Positions 33,843 through 42,079 of a stretch of 64,000 nt of DNA are shown here, in pieces. A program made the translations under genes and the position numbers. The stretch is from Bacteroidota bacterium (GTDB taxonomy: Bacteria; Bacteroidota; Bacteroidia; UKL13-3). Under the pieces are notes generated by a model. That model did no database searches, was not told the origin of the DNA, and was given only the letters and a program-made list of their open reading frames with translations. How positions within the stretch are numbered: the first letter of the stretch is position 1; each line of letters starts with the position of its first letter. Location: assembly GCA_947464275.1 (NCBI GenBank), contig CANHVU010000016.1, positions 1-64,000 of the forward strand. The letters run 5' to 3'.

Positions 33843-34979
33843 TTATTTAAATCGGTTTCTTAAATCTGTCATTGGTTTTTCGAAAAACACAAAAATTAAA
33901 GTTGAAATAAATAAACACAAAAACCAATATAAAATATACATGCTAAATGCAATTGAAGTTGTCCAACCCTCGCCACCATTACTGCTCTTAAAAAACATAG
34001 CAGCCACTACCCCATTATTTATTAAATATAATGAATAAGAAATAATGGAAACAGCGGTTATGGGCTTGGCAATAAACTGAAATTTAAAGGTTTTTATACT
34101 GGCTAGAAATGGAATGGTTAATGCTATGGCAATACTTAAAAATGAAGTAAAAAAAGTATTTAAGAATAAATTGGGGTTTACTTCAGTAAGATTTTTTTGA
34201 AAAACCATTAAAGCAGCAATACCCATTACTCCTATAATGAATGTAAATACCTTCGTTTTTTCATAATAATTACGATAATTTGATGCAATAAATGCGACTA
34301 TAAATCCAAAATAAATAGCATCAAGTCTAATTAATCCCACTTCTCTAAAATCGTGCGACCATTTATAACCTTCTTGTAAAAAAAATACGGAGTAATAGGC
34401 CCTTAGTATTGTAATAATTATGATTAAAAAAATACTCACCCATACAAAAATGGATTTATTGATATTTTTAGCGCTTTTAAATAAATAAGCAGCTAATGCC
34501 AAAATTAATGGTGAAATTAAATACGAAAGTTCTTCAATACATAAGCTCCATGATTCTTCAAAAAAATTAGGCGGTGTGTTCCAAATATTTTGAAGGAAAA
34601 AGAAATAACGCCAAATTATATCCGGAATTTCATTGAAATATAACGCTATGTATACAAGCAATATAAAGTAATAGTTAGGAAGGGTTCTTAACCATCTTCG
34701 CATCCAAAAGTTCTTGATATCGCTAAAGTTAAGTGAGTAATTATTTTTTTCAAATTGCTTTAATAAGATTCCACCTATTAAAAATCCACTTAATACAAAA
34801 AACAATTCAACACCTAAAATTCCACTGCCATATAAAACTGCTCTTAATGGCTTAGGAAAACTAGCAGTCATCCACCTTGAATGACCAAGTATAACCAAAA
34901 TAATAGCGAAAAAACGCATCAAGTCAAGTCCGAAAATTCTGTCTTCTGTTTTAAATATAGCTGTAAATCGTTTTATCAT
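33843..34979 (-). CDS. Membrane acyltransferase (Acyl_transf_3/OafA-like)
   Basis: An integral membrane protein of 378 residues with about ten helices. The N-terminal block GLDLMRFFAIILVILGHSRW has the family's R...H catalytic pair. FFVLSGFLIGGILL follows, then the RRWLRTLPNYY block, and a C-terminal FEKPMTDLRNRF ends the domain. Members O-acetylate or O-acylate surface sugars. It is near no polysaccharide locus here (the next is 11 kb away), so the acceptor is unknown. Confidence 0.88.
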   Translation of the reverse strand: MIKRFTAIFKTEDRIFGLDLMRFFAIILVILGHSRWMTASFPKPLRAVLYGSGILGVELFFVLSGFLIGGILLKQFEKNNYSLNFSDIKNFWMRRWLRTLPNYYFILLVYIALYFNEIPDIIWRYFFFLQNIWNTPPNFFEESWSLCIEELSYLISPLILALAAYLFKSAKNINKSIFVWVSIFLIIIITILRAYYSVFFLQEGYKWSHDFREVGLIRLDAIYFGFIVAFIASNYRNYYEKTKVFTFIIGVMGIAALMVFQKNLTEVNPNLFLNTFFTSFLSIAIALTIPFLASIKTFKFQFIAKPITAVSIISYSLYLINNGVVAAMFFKSSNGGEGWTTSIAFSMYILYWFLCLFISTLIFVFFEKPMTDLRNRFK

Positions 34980-35088
34980 AGCGCTTTATTATAGTGTACA
35001 AAAAAAATATAAAAACAGATTTATTACTTATCTAATTATTAAGAGAAAAACTGTTTATTTGTTTATAATAGACACTGTACCAAAAACC

Positions 35089-36153
35089 ATGAAGAAGTAT
35101 CCTTACTATATTTTTATTCTGGCACTTTTTAATTTGAATTGCACTAAAAATAACATTACAAATAATACCTCCTCTCCTACTCTATTTATAAAAGGTGTTG
35201 ATGCCTCATTTATTCCTGAAATTAGAAATACCAATTTATCATTTTACAATGCTGAAAATGTTAAGGAAGATATGTTGTTAACTTTAAAAAATGCAGGTGT
35301 AAATACCATTAGGTTGCGTATTTGGAATAACCCAACTAATGGACACAGCAACTTGGCTGAGGTAAAAGCATTTGCAGATGAAATAAAACAATTAAACATA
35401 AAAGTGTGGCTTACTGTGCATTATTCTGATACTTGGGCCGACCCCGGAGCGCAAACCAAACCAATAGCTTGGAGTAATAATACATTTAGTGAATTAAATG
35501 ACAGCGTTTACTATTTTACCAAAACAATTGTAAGCAGTATTAACCCAGATTATATTCAAATAGGAAACGAAATTAACAATGGTTTTTTATGGCCGGAAGG
35601 AAGCACTAATTATATGAATCAAATGGTGCAATTGCTGCAAAGTGGCGTTAAAGCTGTACGCGATGTAAATACTAACTGTAAAATTATGATTCACCATGCT
35701 GGTTATAAAAATGCCGAATGGTTTTTTAGCCAAATAAAAACAGTTGACTATGATTTGATTGGGATTTCGTATTACCCTACATGGCACGGAAAGAGTTTAG
35801 ATACTCTACAAAGCAATTTGATAAGCTTAAATACAAAGTTTAAAAAGCCTGTAGTTTTAGCCGAAACTTCTTATCCTTTTACCTTTGGTTATAACGATTG
35901 GACAAATAATATAATTGGCGATAGCAGCCAAATATTACCGCAGTTTACTGCTACTGAGCAAGGACAAAAAGAGTATATGAAAGCCATTTTAAGTTTAACT
36001 AAAACAACTCCCAATGTCCTTGGATTTTGTTATTGGGGAGCCGATTATGTTAGTTTTAAAGGCAACCAAGCCAAAGATGGTTCAAGTTACGAAAACCAAG
36101 CATTTTGGAATTTTAACAATAAGGCTTTACCTGTTCTACAAGTTTATAAATAA
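35089..36153 (+). CDS. GH53 endo-beta-1,4-galactanase, probable lipoprotein
   Basis: A glycoside hydrolase family 53 enzyme of 354 residues that would cut beta-1,4-galactan side chains of pectin. The frame opens at 35059, but the ATG at 35089 begins a lipoprotein-like signal (FNLNC, Cys18), so I start there. GH53 blocks: IKGVDASF, TIRLRIWNNP, WLTVHYSDTWADPG, the acid/base Glu161 in QIGNEINNG and the nucleophile Glu259 in VLAETSYPF, then GFCYWGADY near the end. It stands alone, without SusC/D partners in view. Confidence 0.93.
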   Translation: MKKYPYYIFILALFNLNCTKNNITNNTSSPTLFIKGVDASFIPEIRNTNLSFYNAENVKEDMLLTLKNAGVNTIRLRIWNNPTNGHSNLAEVKAFADEIKQLNIKVWLTVHYSDTWADPGAQTKPIAWSNNTFSELNDSVYYFTKTIVSSINPDYIQIGNEINNGFLWPEGSTNYMNQMVQLLQSGVKAVRDVNTNCKIMIHHAGYKNAEWFFSQIKTVDYDLIGISYYPTWHGKSLDTLQSNLISLNTKFKKPVVLAETSYPFTFGYNDWTNNIIGDSSQILPQFTATEQGQKEYMKAILSLTKTTPNVLGFCYWGADYVSFKGNQAKDGSSYENQAFWNFNNKALPVLQVYK

Positions 36154-36243
36154 GTAATGGGGCAGGCTAAAGAGTTCCATTGCGTGGCTGCTGAGCCTAG
36201 TCGAAGCATTCTGATTTCTCGTTATTGCGGTATTGTTTCAGCC

Positions 36244-36276
36244 GTTGCTGGTGTTTAGCGAAGCGTCACCAACAAC
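36244..36276 (-). repeat. Family A (REP-like) palindrome downstream of the RAYT gene
   Basis: Read on the minus strand it is GTTGTTGGTG, loop ACGCTTCGCTAAA, CACCAGCAAC. It lies in inverted orientation to the two upstream copies, 28 bases past the RAYT stop. A nearby GAGCCTAGTCGAAGC word at 36193-36207 may be another dispersed motif. Confidence 0.85.
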
Positions 36277-36304
36277 AAATGTATCTCCAATGGCATTAGT
36301 TTAT

Positions 36305-36838
36305 TTAAAACAACTCGTTATAATGTGTTAAAAATTGAAAATTATGAGGTAAATTATTGTAAAATAATTCCGAGGAGTAAACATAATTGCCATTTTGATT
36401 GATGATATTCCATTTCTCATGATAGGGATTATTATGAATATAATTTAGTTTTTGAATAAACACTTCTTTACTAAATAATTGAATGCTCAAAGGGTTTCTT
36501 TCCCAGATTTGATATTTTCTATCTTTTGCACTTACTTTAAACTTTTCTAAAACCATTGGATGATTAATAGTTAAATCTGCTTTTATCTGTTGTGCAGTAT
36601 ATTTCATAAAACTTTGTTGAATTTTATCTAAACTGTATTCACTATTTATTTGCCATATTAAATGAATATGATTTGGCATAATGACAAATCCATAAACTTT
36701 AACTTTATTTTGGTTACATAAAAACGCTAAACTATCAATAATTATTTGTTTGTATTTATTTAGTTTTAGTAAATGTTTCCATTCTAAAATAGTGGCAGTG
36801 TAAAAAAAAGGATAATTCATGTTTAAAATTATATTCAA
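36305..36838 (-). CDS. REP-associated tyrosine transposase (RAYT, Y1/HUH family)
   Basis: A single-strand DNA transposase-like protein of 177 residues. The metal-binding HUH motif is His57-Ile-His59 in VIMPNHIHLIW, and the catalytic tyrosine is Tyr133 in YIHNNPYH, with a WERNPLS segment before it. This is the RAYT layout rather than the shorter IS200/IS605 TnpA, and no TnpB is nearby. It begins 12 bases after one palindrome and is followed at 28 bases by an inverted copy. RAYTs bind and cut such REP elements and are usually kept as single-copy genes. An alternative start is Met7. Confidence 0.88.
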   Translation of the reverse strand: MNIILNMNYPFFYTATILEWKHLLKLNKYKQIIIDSLAFLCNQNKVKVYGFVIMPNHIHLIWQINSEYSLDKIQQSFMKYTAQQIKADLTINHPMVLEKFKVSAKDRKYQIWERNPLSIQLFSKEVFIQKLNYIHNNPYHEKWNIINQNGNYVYSSELFYNNLPHNFQFLTHYNELF

Positions 36839-36850
36839 ATTACTAAGATT

Positions 36851-36884
36851 CTTGTTGGTGCCGCTTCGCTAAAACACCAACAAG
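36851..36884 (+). repeat. Family A (REP-like) palindrome just upstream of the RAYT gene
   Basis: CTTGTTGGTG and CACCAACAAG are perfect 10-bp arms around a 14-base loop CCGCTTCGCTAAAA. It lies in the leader of the RAYT gene. Confidence 0.9.
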
Positions 36885-36931
36885 GGCAGAACTGAAATAG
36901 AAGGTTTTTAGATTGTATTTTTAACGCTAAA

Positions 36932-36949
36932 GCAGGTATCCTCGCCTGC
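36932..36949 (+). repeat. Second hairpin between the two REP-like copies
   Basis: GCAGG, loop TATCCTCG, CCTGC. It lies midway between the two family A copies upstream of the RAYT, so the cluster is REP - hairpin - REP. Confidence 0.5.
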
Positions 36950-36976
36950 ACAAATAGTTTAATTTAAGAATGTTCA

Positions 36977-37006
36977 TGTTGGTGTCGCTTCGCTAAATCA
37001 CCAACA
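36977..37006 (+). repeat. Family A (REP-like) palindrome, second upstream copy
   Basis: TGTTGGTG, loop TCGCTTCGCTAAAT, CACCAACA. It has the same orientation as the copy at 36851 and lies 23 bases past the stop of the histidine kinase gene, where it could also serve as a 3' end hairpin. Confidence 0.88.
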
Positions 37007-37029
37007 ATGGCAAAATTGGTTCATTACTT

Positions 37030-38238
37030 TTAATTATATTTAGAAAGGGAAAAATGAAACTCAGCCCCTTTGCCTATTTGGGATTCTACTTTAATTTCAC
37101 CTCCTAGTTTTTCAATAATTTTTTTTACGGTGGCCAACCCAATTCCATTTCCTTTATTTCCATATTGGTCTTGAATGGATGCGGTTTGAAATAAATTAAA
37201 AATTTTACTTTGGTATTTTTCATCAATTCCAAGACCATTGTCTTTTACAATAAATAAATAATGGCTCGAATTTTCGGAAACAAAAAGTTCAATTTCTGTT
37301 ATTTTTTTATCGCAATATTTTAAAGAGTTGGTGAATAAATTAATAAGTATTTGATCAAGTAAAATGGAATACGTTTCAATAGCCATTAATTCCGATTTTA
37401 ATGAAATGACCAAATTGCCTCCATTGCCAACTAGTGTTGTAAAATCAGCAACTAGTTCGTTTAAATATACCTTGGATTTTTCCAATAATCGTACATCGTC
37501 AATTTTTGAAAACTGTAACAAACCGTCTATTAGTAATATCAGGCGCTCACCACTCTTTTCAATAGAATCGATAAGTAGTTTGCCTTGGGTATCTAATTCT
37601 GAAGCATAAGTTTCGGTAAATATAGTAGCTGCACTCATAATGTTTGCTAATGGTGATTTTAAATCGTGGGCAGCAACAGATGCAAAACTTTCAAGTTCGT
37701 GATTCTTTTGTATTAATTGAACCCTTAATTCCTCTTGCACACGAATGCTTTTCTTATAATTAAGCAAGTTCATAATTTGCTTTGAAATTATTTTAAGTAA
37801 ACTAATTTGTTTATCGCTTAATTTTCGTGGTGTATGGTCAATCACACAGAGTGTTCCTAAAGGAAGATTTTGATCGCTTTTTAAAACAACCCCAGCATAA
37901 AAAATAACTGATGGAAAATTTGTAACCAAAGGATTATCAAAAAAACGTTTATCATTTCTTGTGTCCTCAATAACAAGTAATTCATCTGTTTCGTTTATGG
38001 CATGTGCGCAAAATGCTATATCTCTACTCGCCTCATTTACATCTATACCAACCTTCGATTTAAACCATTGTCTGTCTTCATCTATTAAACTGACTAAAGA
38101 AATTGGAGTTTCACAAATTTCTGATGCTAGTTGAGTTAAACTGTCTATTTCTTCCTCCGATTCAGTATCTAGTACAAAGTATGATTTAAGGCTCTCTAAA
38201 CGTTCTGATTCTCTTTTGTGAAAACTTGGTTTCTCCAT
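37030..38238 (-). CDS. GAF-domain sensor histidine kinase, cytosolic
   Basis: It has 402 residues with no membrane helix. A GAF domain (about 24-160, with ISLVSLIDEDRQWFKSKVG and FYAGVVLKSDQNLPLGTLCVID) is followed by a short linker helix, a HisKA domain with phospho-acceptor His191 (AAHDLKSPLANI) and an HATPase domain (NLFTNSLKYCDKK, VKDNGLGIDEKYQSKIFNLF, GNGIGLATVKKII). The frame is open to 38271; I start at the ATG of MEKPSFHKRE, which fits this family's usual beginning. No response regulator is adjacent, so the partner is unknown. Confidence 0.9.
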   Translation of the reverse strand: MEKPSFHKRESERLESLKSYFVLDTESEEEIDSLTQLASEICETPISLVSLIDEDRQWFKSKVGIDVNEASRDIAFCAHAINETDELLVIEDTRNDKRFFDNPLVTNFPSVIFYAGVVLKSDQNLPLGTLCVIDHTPRKLSDKQISLLKIISKQIMNLLNYKKSIRVQEELRVQLIQKNHELESFASVAAHDLKSPLANIMSAATIFTETYASELDTQGKLLIDSIEKSGERLILLIDGLLQFSKIDDVRLLEKSKVYLNELVADFTTLVGNGGNLVISLKSELMAIETYSILLDQILINLFTNSLKYCDKKITEIELFVSENSSHYLFIVKDNGLGIDEKYQSKIFNLFQTASIQDQYGNKGNGIGLATVKKIIEKLGGEIKVESQIGKGAEFHFSLSKYN

Positions 38239-38554
38239 ATATTTATTTTGCTCCGAATACAATAATAGCATTTTAAGTTAAAATAAAAATATTTGATAAT
38301 CATTAAATTACAATTTACATTTTTTTGATTACGTTTTCAATCAAGGCAATAGGTATAAATGCTATACTTTACTCTTGAATTTTATTTACTTTTCGTTGTA
38401 TAAAAAACAAGAGATTGGAGAGAGGTTGCTGGTCTAATCAAATAAGCATGAAACACACTTTTCTGAACCTTGTCGGAAACATTATATTGGTTATAAATTA
38501 TTAGAACGTTGCGCTAAATATTAGGATAGTGGTGTATCCCCAACGATTAGCTAT
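38239..38554. other. Intergenic stretch without a recognisable feature
   Basis: AT-rich, between two minus-strand genes. I see no gene, RNA or clear terminator. A weak imperfect hairpin surrounds 38411-38437. Confidence 0.45.
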
Positions 38555-39046
38555 TTAATATTTCATTTTATTAGTAAAAAAATCGAAATCAAAAAAATGT
38601 CGCTTGTTGTTTATCCAAGTTTCACCAATAATTCCTTTTTCACATTTGTCAATAGGTATTGCTTTACTTCCATTTAATTCATTTAAACGTCCAAAATATA
38701 TTGAAAATGAATTATGGTCAAATTGTATTGCTAACCAACAAGCGGTCGCATTGAATTTATTCTCCGAAGCTAATGCTTTTTCATAAACGTCTTTTCCTAG
38801 ATTATATCTTGTGTTCAGTTTTCCATTCTTTTGAAATTTATTTCTGGCCTTGACACTTATAATGTATCTTACACTATCCTTTTCACAAAATATATCAGCA
38901 AATGTTTCGTTCATTGAATCGTCATTTAGATTCCTAATTCTATCAAATTTTTTATCAACAAGAGATTTTAAGGCAAATAATTCACCTAGTTCACCAAGTG
39001 ATTTTTTTCTTGATGCTTCTTTTTTATTTACTAAATCTAGTGTCAT
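38555..39046 (-). CDS. Hypothetical protein with a PD-(D/E)XK-like pattern
   Basis: Not firmly recognised. It has 163 residues, charged, cytosolic. A helix with LGELGELFALKSL is followed by ADIFCEKDSVRYIISVKAR, which looks like the core of a nuclease fold (Glu ... Asp ... x-x-Lys), except that the usual Glu of ExK is Ser (S-V-K). A QFDHNSFSIYFGRL strand pair and an aromatic end follow. It could be a solitary nuclease, a degenerate one or a DNA-binding relative. It stands alone. Confidence 0.55.
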   Translation of the reverse strand: MTLDLVNKKEASRKKSLGELGELFALKSLVDKKFDRIRNLNDDSMNETFADIFCEKDSVRYIISVKARNKFQKNGKLNTRYNLGKDVYEKALASENKFNATACWLAIQFDHNSFSIYFGRLNELNGSKAIPIDKCEKGIIGETWINNKRHFFDFDFFTNKMKY

Positions 39047-39486
39047 TTTTGTCGATAGCTGCAGGATTAATTATTTACTATGGAAGAATTATACAAAAAA
39101 ACTTTCTATATATCACCCAAATTAGGTGTTTTTAGAAAGTATTTTTTACACACCACAATTATATTAATTTGGTTTAATAAATATGATATTTTTACAAGAA
39201 CTTAAAGCAATAGATTTTATATTACCATAATCTATCCTTCAAAAAGACGTGACAAGTTTTAAAAACCTATCACGTCTAAAACTTTCGTTAATAGATAGCT
39301 ATGATCACATTTATTTGTTCAAGCCAATACCTTTGGGAGTAAAGTACTAAAAAACAATTATTGGATTTATAAAAAGAGGTAGCCATTTATAAGGAGTTAT
39401 TAAGAAAATAGTTAAAAAACCCAAAAATTGATTTTCCTTAAAAAAATTACTGCCAATTCTAACGTTTTTACTCTGTTAAAAAATTT
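39047..39486. other. Long intergenic stretch with one palindrome
   Basis: No gene is supported. The only structure I see is the 31-base palindrome at 39246-39276. The rest is AT-rich without long repeats. Confidence 0.5.
39246..39276. repeat. 31-base imperfect palindrome
   Basis: GACGTGA and TCACGTC form perfect 7-bp outer arms, and the interior is also nearly self-complementary. No T run follows, so it is not a normal terminator. It could be an operator or a remnant of a mobile element. Confidence 0.5.
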
Positions 39487-39494
39487 TATATTTG
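39487..39494 (+). promoter_or_regulatory. -7 promoter element of trhO
   Basis: TATATTTG, an exact TANNTTTG match, ends 9 bases before the ATG at 39504. The leader would be very short. Confidence 0.55.
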
Positions 39495-39503
39495 CCGCCT
39501 GTT

Positions 39504-40433
39504 ATGAGTGAACCATTAAATTATTTAGTATTAGCATATTATCATTACACACGAATAGAGGATGCCGAAACCTACGCACCTCAACATTTGGCTTATTGCA
39601 AAAGCTTAAAAATTCGTGGTAGAATTTATATAGCCCACGAAGGTATAAATGGAACCATTAGTGGCACACGCCAAGCTTGCGAACAATATATGGCCGATTT
39701 AAAGGCTGATCCTCGTTTTGAAAAAACTGAATTTAAAATAGACGAAGTAGCCGAACATACTTTTCAGCGCATGCACTGTCGTTATAAAACCGAAATAGTT
39801 CACAGCGGTTTACGCGACCCAAATTATATTGACCCAACCAAAGAAACTGGTAAACACCTTAAAGGGGAAGATTTTTTAAACTTAAAAGACCAAGAAGATG
39901 TAGTAATTATTGATGTAAGAAGTAATTACGAAACACGTTTAGGTAAATTCAAAAACTCCATTACGCTTGATATAGAGAATTTTAGAGAGTTTCCTGAAAA
40001 AATAGCTGAACTTGAAAGATTCAAGGATAAAAAAGTAATTACTTGCTGCACAGGCGGTATTAAGTGCGAAAAAGCTTCAGCTCTTTTAATCAAAGAAGGT
40101 TTTAAAGATGTTTATCAATTGCACAATGGCATTATTGGATACGCTAAAGAAACAGGTGGAAAAGACTTTGATGGTGTACTTTATGTGTTTGATGGACGTG
40201 TTAGCGTTCCTGTTAATGACGTTAACCCAACGGTAATATCAAAATGTTTAAAATGTAATGAACCGGCTCCTCGTAATTTAAATTGCGCTAATGTGGAGTG
40301 TAATATTCAGTTTAATATGTGCGATACATGCGCAGAAGAAATGGAAGGAGCTTGCAGCGATGAATGTAAAGCGCATCCTCGTAAACGCGAATTCAATGGA
40401 ACTGGTTATTATACCCGTTTTGCAATTGACTAA
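39504..40433 (+). CDS. trhO: tRNA uridine(34) hydroxylase, rhodanese-like
   Basis: It has 309 residues. Members of the TrhO/YceA family hydroxylate U34 of tRNA to ho5U. An N-terminal acylphosphatase-like domain (YYHYTRIED...GRIYIAHEGINGTISG) is followed by a rhodanese domain with the active Cys182 in TCCTGGIKCEKAS. A C-terminal cysteine-rich tail (CLKCNEPAP, CANVEC, CDTCAEEME, CSDEC) may bind zinc. The frame could begin at a TTG at 39492, but that overlaps the promoter, and the ATG at 39504 gives the normal MSEPLNYLVLAYYHY start. Confidence 0.93.
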   Translation: MSEPLNYLVLAYYHYTRIEDAETYAPQHLAYCKSLKIRGRIYIAHEGINGTISGTRQACEQYMADLKADPRFEKTEFKIDEVAEHTFQRMHCRYKTEIVHSGLRDPNYIDPTKETGKHLKGEDFLNLKDQEDVVIIDVRSNYETRLGKFKNSITLDIENFREFPEKIAELERFKDKKVITCCTGGIKCEKASALLIKEGFKDVYQLHNGIIGYAKETGGKDFDGVLYVFDGRVSVPVNDVNPTVISKCLKCNEPAPRNLNCANVECNIQFNMCDTCAEEMEGACSDECKAHPRKREFNGTGYYTRFAID

Positions 40434-40454
40434 AACTCAATTTTTTTATTAAAC

Positions 40455-40682
40455 TTATTTTCCACTATTTTTTGCTGAATTGATTATTTTATAAGTAACA
40501 TTTTTTAGCATGTTTACTAGTTTTCTGAATTCTACAATTAGAAATAATAATCCTGCCACTACAGCATAAAGTATTGGAAGATCAGAGTTAAAGGCACTAG
40601 GTCTTGCAGCCATTAATGGTATATTGCATGTTAATAATAAAAGCAATAATAATTTGTAAGGAGTACTTTTGAATGAATTCAT
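40455..40682 (-). CDS. Small hypothetical membrane protein
   Basis: Not recognised. It has 75 residues from the ATG at 40682 (84 if the upstream one is used). A first hydrophobic segment (about 9-23, LLLLLLLTCNIPLMA) could be a signal peptide. A second (about 38-52) is followed by a basic tail. Small size and isolation make it a weak call, but the hydrophobic pattern is not random. Confidence 0.4.
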   Translation of the reverse strand: MNSFKSTPYKLLLLLLLTCNIPLMAARPSAFNSDLPILYAVVAGLLFLIVEFRKLVNMLKNVTYKIINSAKNSGK

Positions 40683-40893
40683 ACCATTAATTTGAATGAT
40701 GTAGTACAAACATATAAATAAAAATGTATACTTTTATTATTTAAAAAATTAGAAATCAATTAATAACAATTTTCAACTTACTCAAGGTTAAAAAATACCT
40801 ACCTTTTATATTTTAGTGTTTGTCTTTAATAAAGTTAGATGTTTTCTGTTTAATAAATAAATCTTTAGTTATCTTTTAAATACAAGAATTTAA

Positions 40894-41400
40894 CTATTCA
40901 TTATTAGCCTCATAGCTGTTGCATTGGTTGCAGCGTTTTTCATGAAAAAGGAACACTATGTAATCCGAGAAATTACTATTAATGCCCCCCAACAAAAGGT
41001 GTATGACTTTTTAAAACTTTTAAGAAATCAAGACAAGTTTAAAAAATGGGCTCAAGCCGACCCAAACAGAAATTGGGAATATAAAGGAACAGATGGTACA
41101 GAAGGATTCATTATTTCGTGGAGCGGAAATAATAAAGCTGGTAAAGGTGAAAAAGAAATTATGAAGCTAGTAGAAGGAAAAAGGATAGAAACTCAAATTC
41201 GATTCACTTAACCTATGACTACTACTGCTAATATCAATATGGAAATAATATTTTTAGCTAATAATCAAACAAAAGTTTCAATGAGCAATGCTGGCGTATT
41301 AAAATACCCAATGAATTTATTTATTCCTTTAGCAGAAAAGAACTTTCCTAAAGATATAGATAGTAGTTTATTGGTATTAAAAAGTATTTTGGAAGAATAA
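40894..41400 (+). pseudogene. Decayed SRPBCC-family (polyketide cyclase-like) gene with in-frame stops
   Basis: The frame reads as a normal anchored SRPBCC protein: a hydrophobic anchor (LFIISLIAVALVAAFF), MKKEHYVIREITINAPQQKVYDFL, NQDKFKKWAQADPNR, GTDGTEGFIISW, RIETQIRFT, and then after a TAA (41209-41211), in the same frame, the rest of the fold (PMTTTANINMEII ... YPMNLFIPL). A second TAA at 40891-40893 separates the anchor from any plausible start codon. Two in-frame stops and no ATG before the anchor point to a pseudogene. A truncated protein from Met7 of the first part is possible, but it would lack half the fold. Confidence 0.7.
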
Positions 41401-41432
41401 ATACCTAGAAAAATTAGTATTAGCAAAAATAA

Positions 41433-41468
41433 AAAAAGCCCGATTCGAAAATTCGAATCGGGCTTTTT
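41433..41468. terminator. Bidirectional terminator
   Basis: A near-perfect palindrome (AAAAAGCCCGATTCGAA/TTCGAATCGGGCTTTTT) lies between the SRPBCC remnant and the DUF1573 gene, with T runs on both strands. Confidence 0.92.
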
Positions 41469-41482
41469 AAAAATTATTTTAA

Positions 41483-41926
41483 TTATTGTTTAGGAGCTTC
41501 AGTAGGTTTTACCTCACCTTTTAAGTATAAAATCACACTTGATTTTTTAGCATTACTCATCACAGTTACATTTTTGTTAAATGTACCAGGAGATGCTGCA
41601 TTATAAGTAGCTTTTACATAACCTTTTTGACCTGGTTTAATAGGCTCTTTTGTCCATTCTGGAGTAGTACAACCACAGCCAGCAGCAGCATTAGTAATAA
41701 TTAAAGGCTCTTTACCAGTGTTTTTGAATACATAAGTAAAAGAAGCAGGAACTCCTTGTGGAATTGAACCAAAATCATGAGTTTCTTTTTCAAAAGTAAT
41801 ATCAGCTTGGTTTGGATTTTCTTGCGCAGCAGGAATAGTTCCTGGCGTAGTAGTTGATTGTGCAATTGCGTTAACACTCATTAAACTAGCAACAGCTACA
41901 AATGCGGTAATGATTAACTTTTTCAT
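41483..41926 (-). CDS. Secreted DUF1573 domain protein
   Basis: It has 147 residues with a signal peptide (MKKLIITAFVAVASLMSVNAIAQ). The mature part is a DUF1573 domain, an Ig/ASH-like beta sandwich: ITFEKETHDFGSIPQGVPASFTYVFKNTGKEPLIITNAAAGCGCTTPEWTKEPIKPGQ, with the conserved CGC. These exported proteins are very common in this phylum, and their role is unknown. It has its own terminator. Confidence 0.93.
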   Translation of the reverse strand: MKKLIITAFVAVASLMSVNAIAQSTTTPGTIPAAQENPNQADITFEKETHDFGSIPQGVPASFTYVFKNTGKEPLIITNAAAGCGCTTPEWTKEPIKPGQKGYVKATYNAASPGTFNKNVTVMSNAKKSSVILYLKGEVKPTEAPKQ

Positions 41927-42079
41927 TTTGTCTTTATTTTTGTTTTATAATTATAATTTGATTTATCAAATGTTATACCAAACATTTTTTATTATGTCAA
42001 ATGTAAGTATTTTTAAAATATAATAGTCTAAAAAAATACTTAAACTCTCCTAAATGATGTTTTTTTTACAATAAGTTTT

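Noticed and set aside
36305-36838. An IS200/IS605 insertion sequence
   Set aside because: No TnpB gene is present, and the protein has the RAYT arrangement and REP-like flanks rather than IS200 ends.
40891-41211. Reassignment or readthrough of TAA as an explanation for the split SRPBCC gene
   Set aside because: Many intact genes in the window end in TAA, so reassignment is excluded; simple decay explains the data.
41433-41468. A tRNA T-arm (TTCGAATC)
   Set aside because: The sequence is one arm of a perfect terminator palindrome with flanking A and T runs, with no acceptor stem or anticodon arm.
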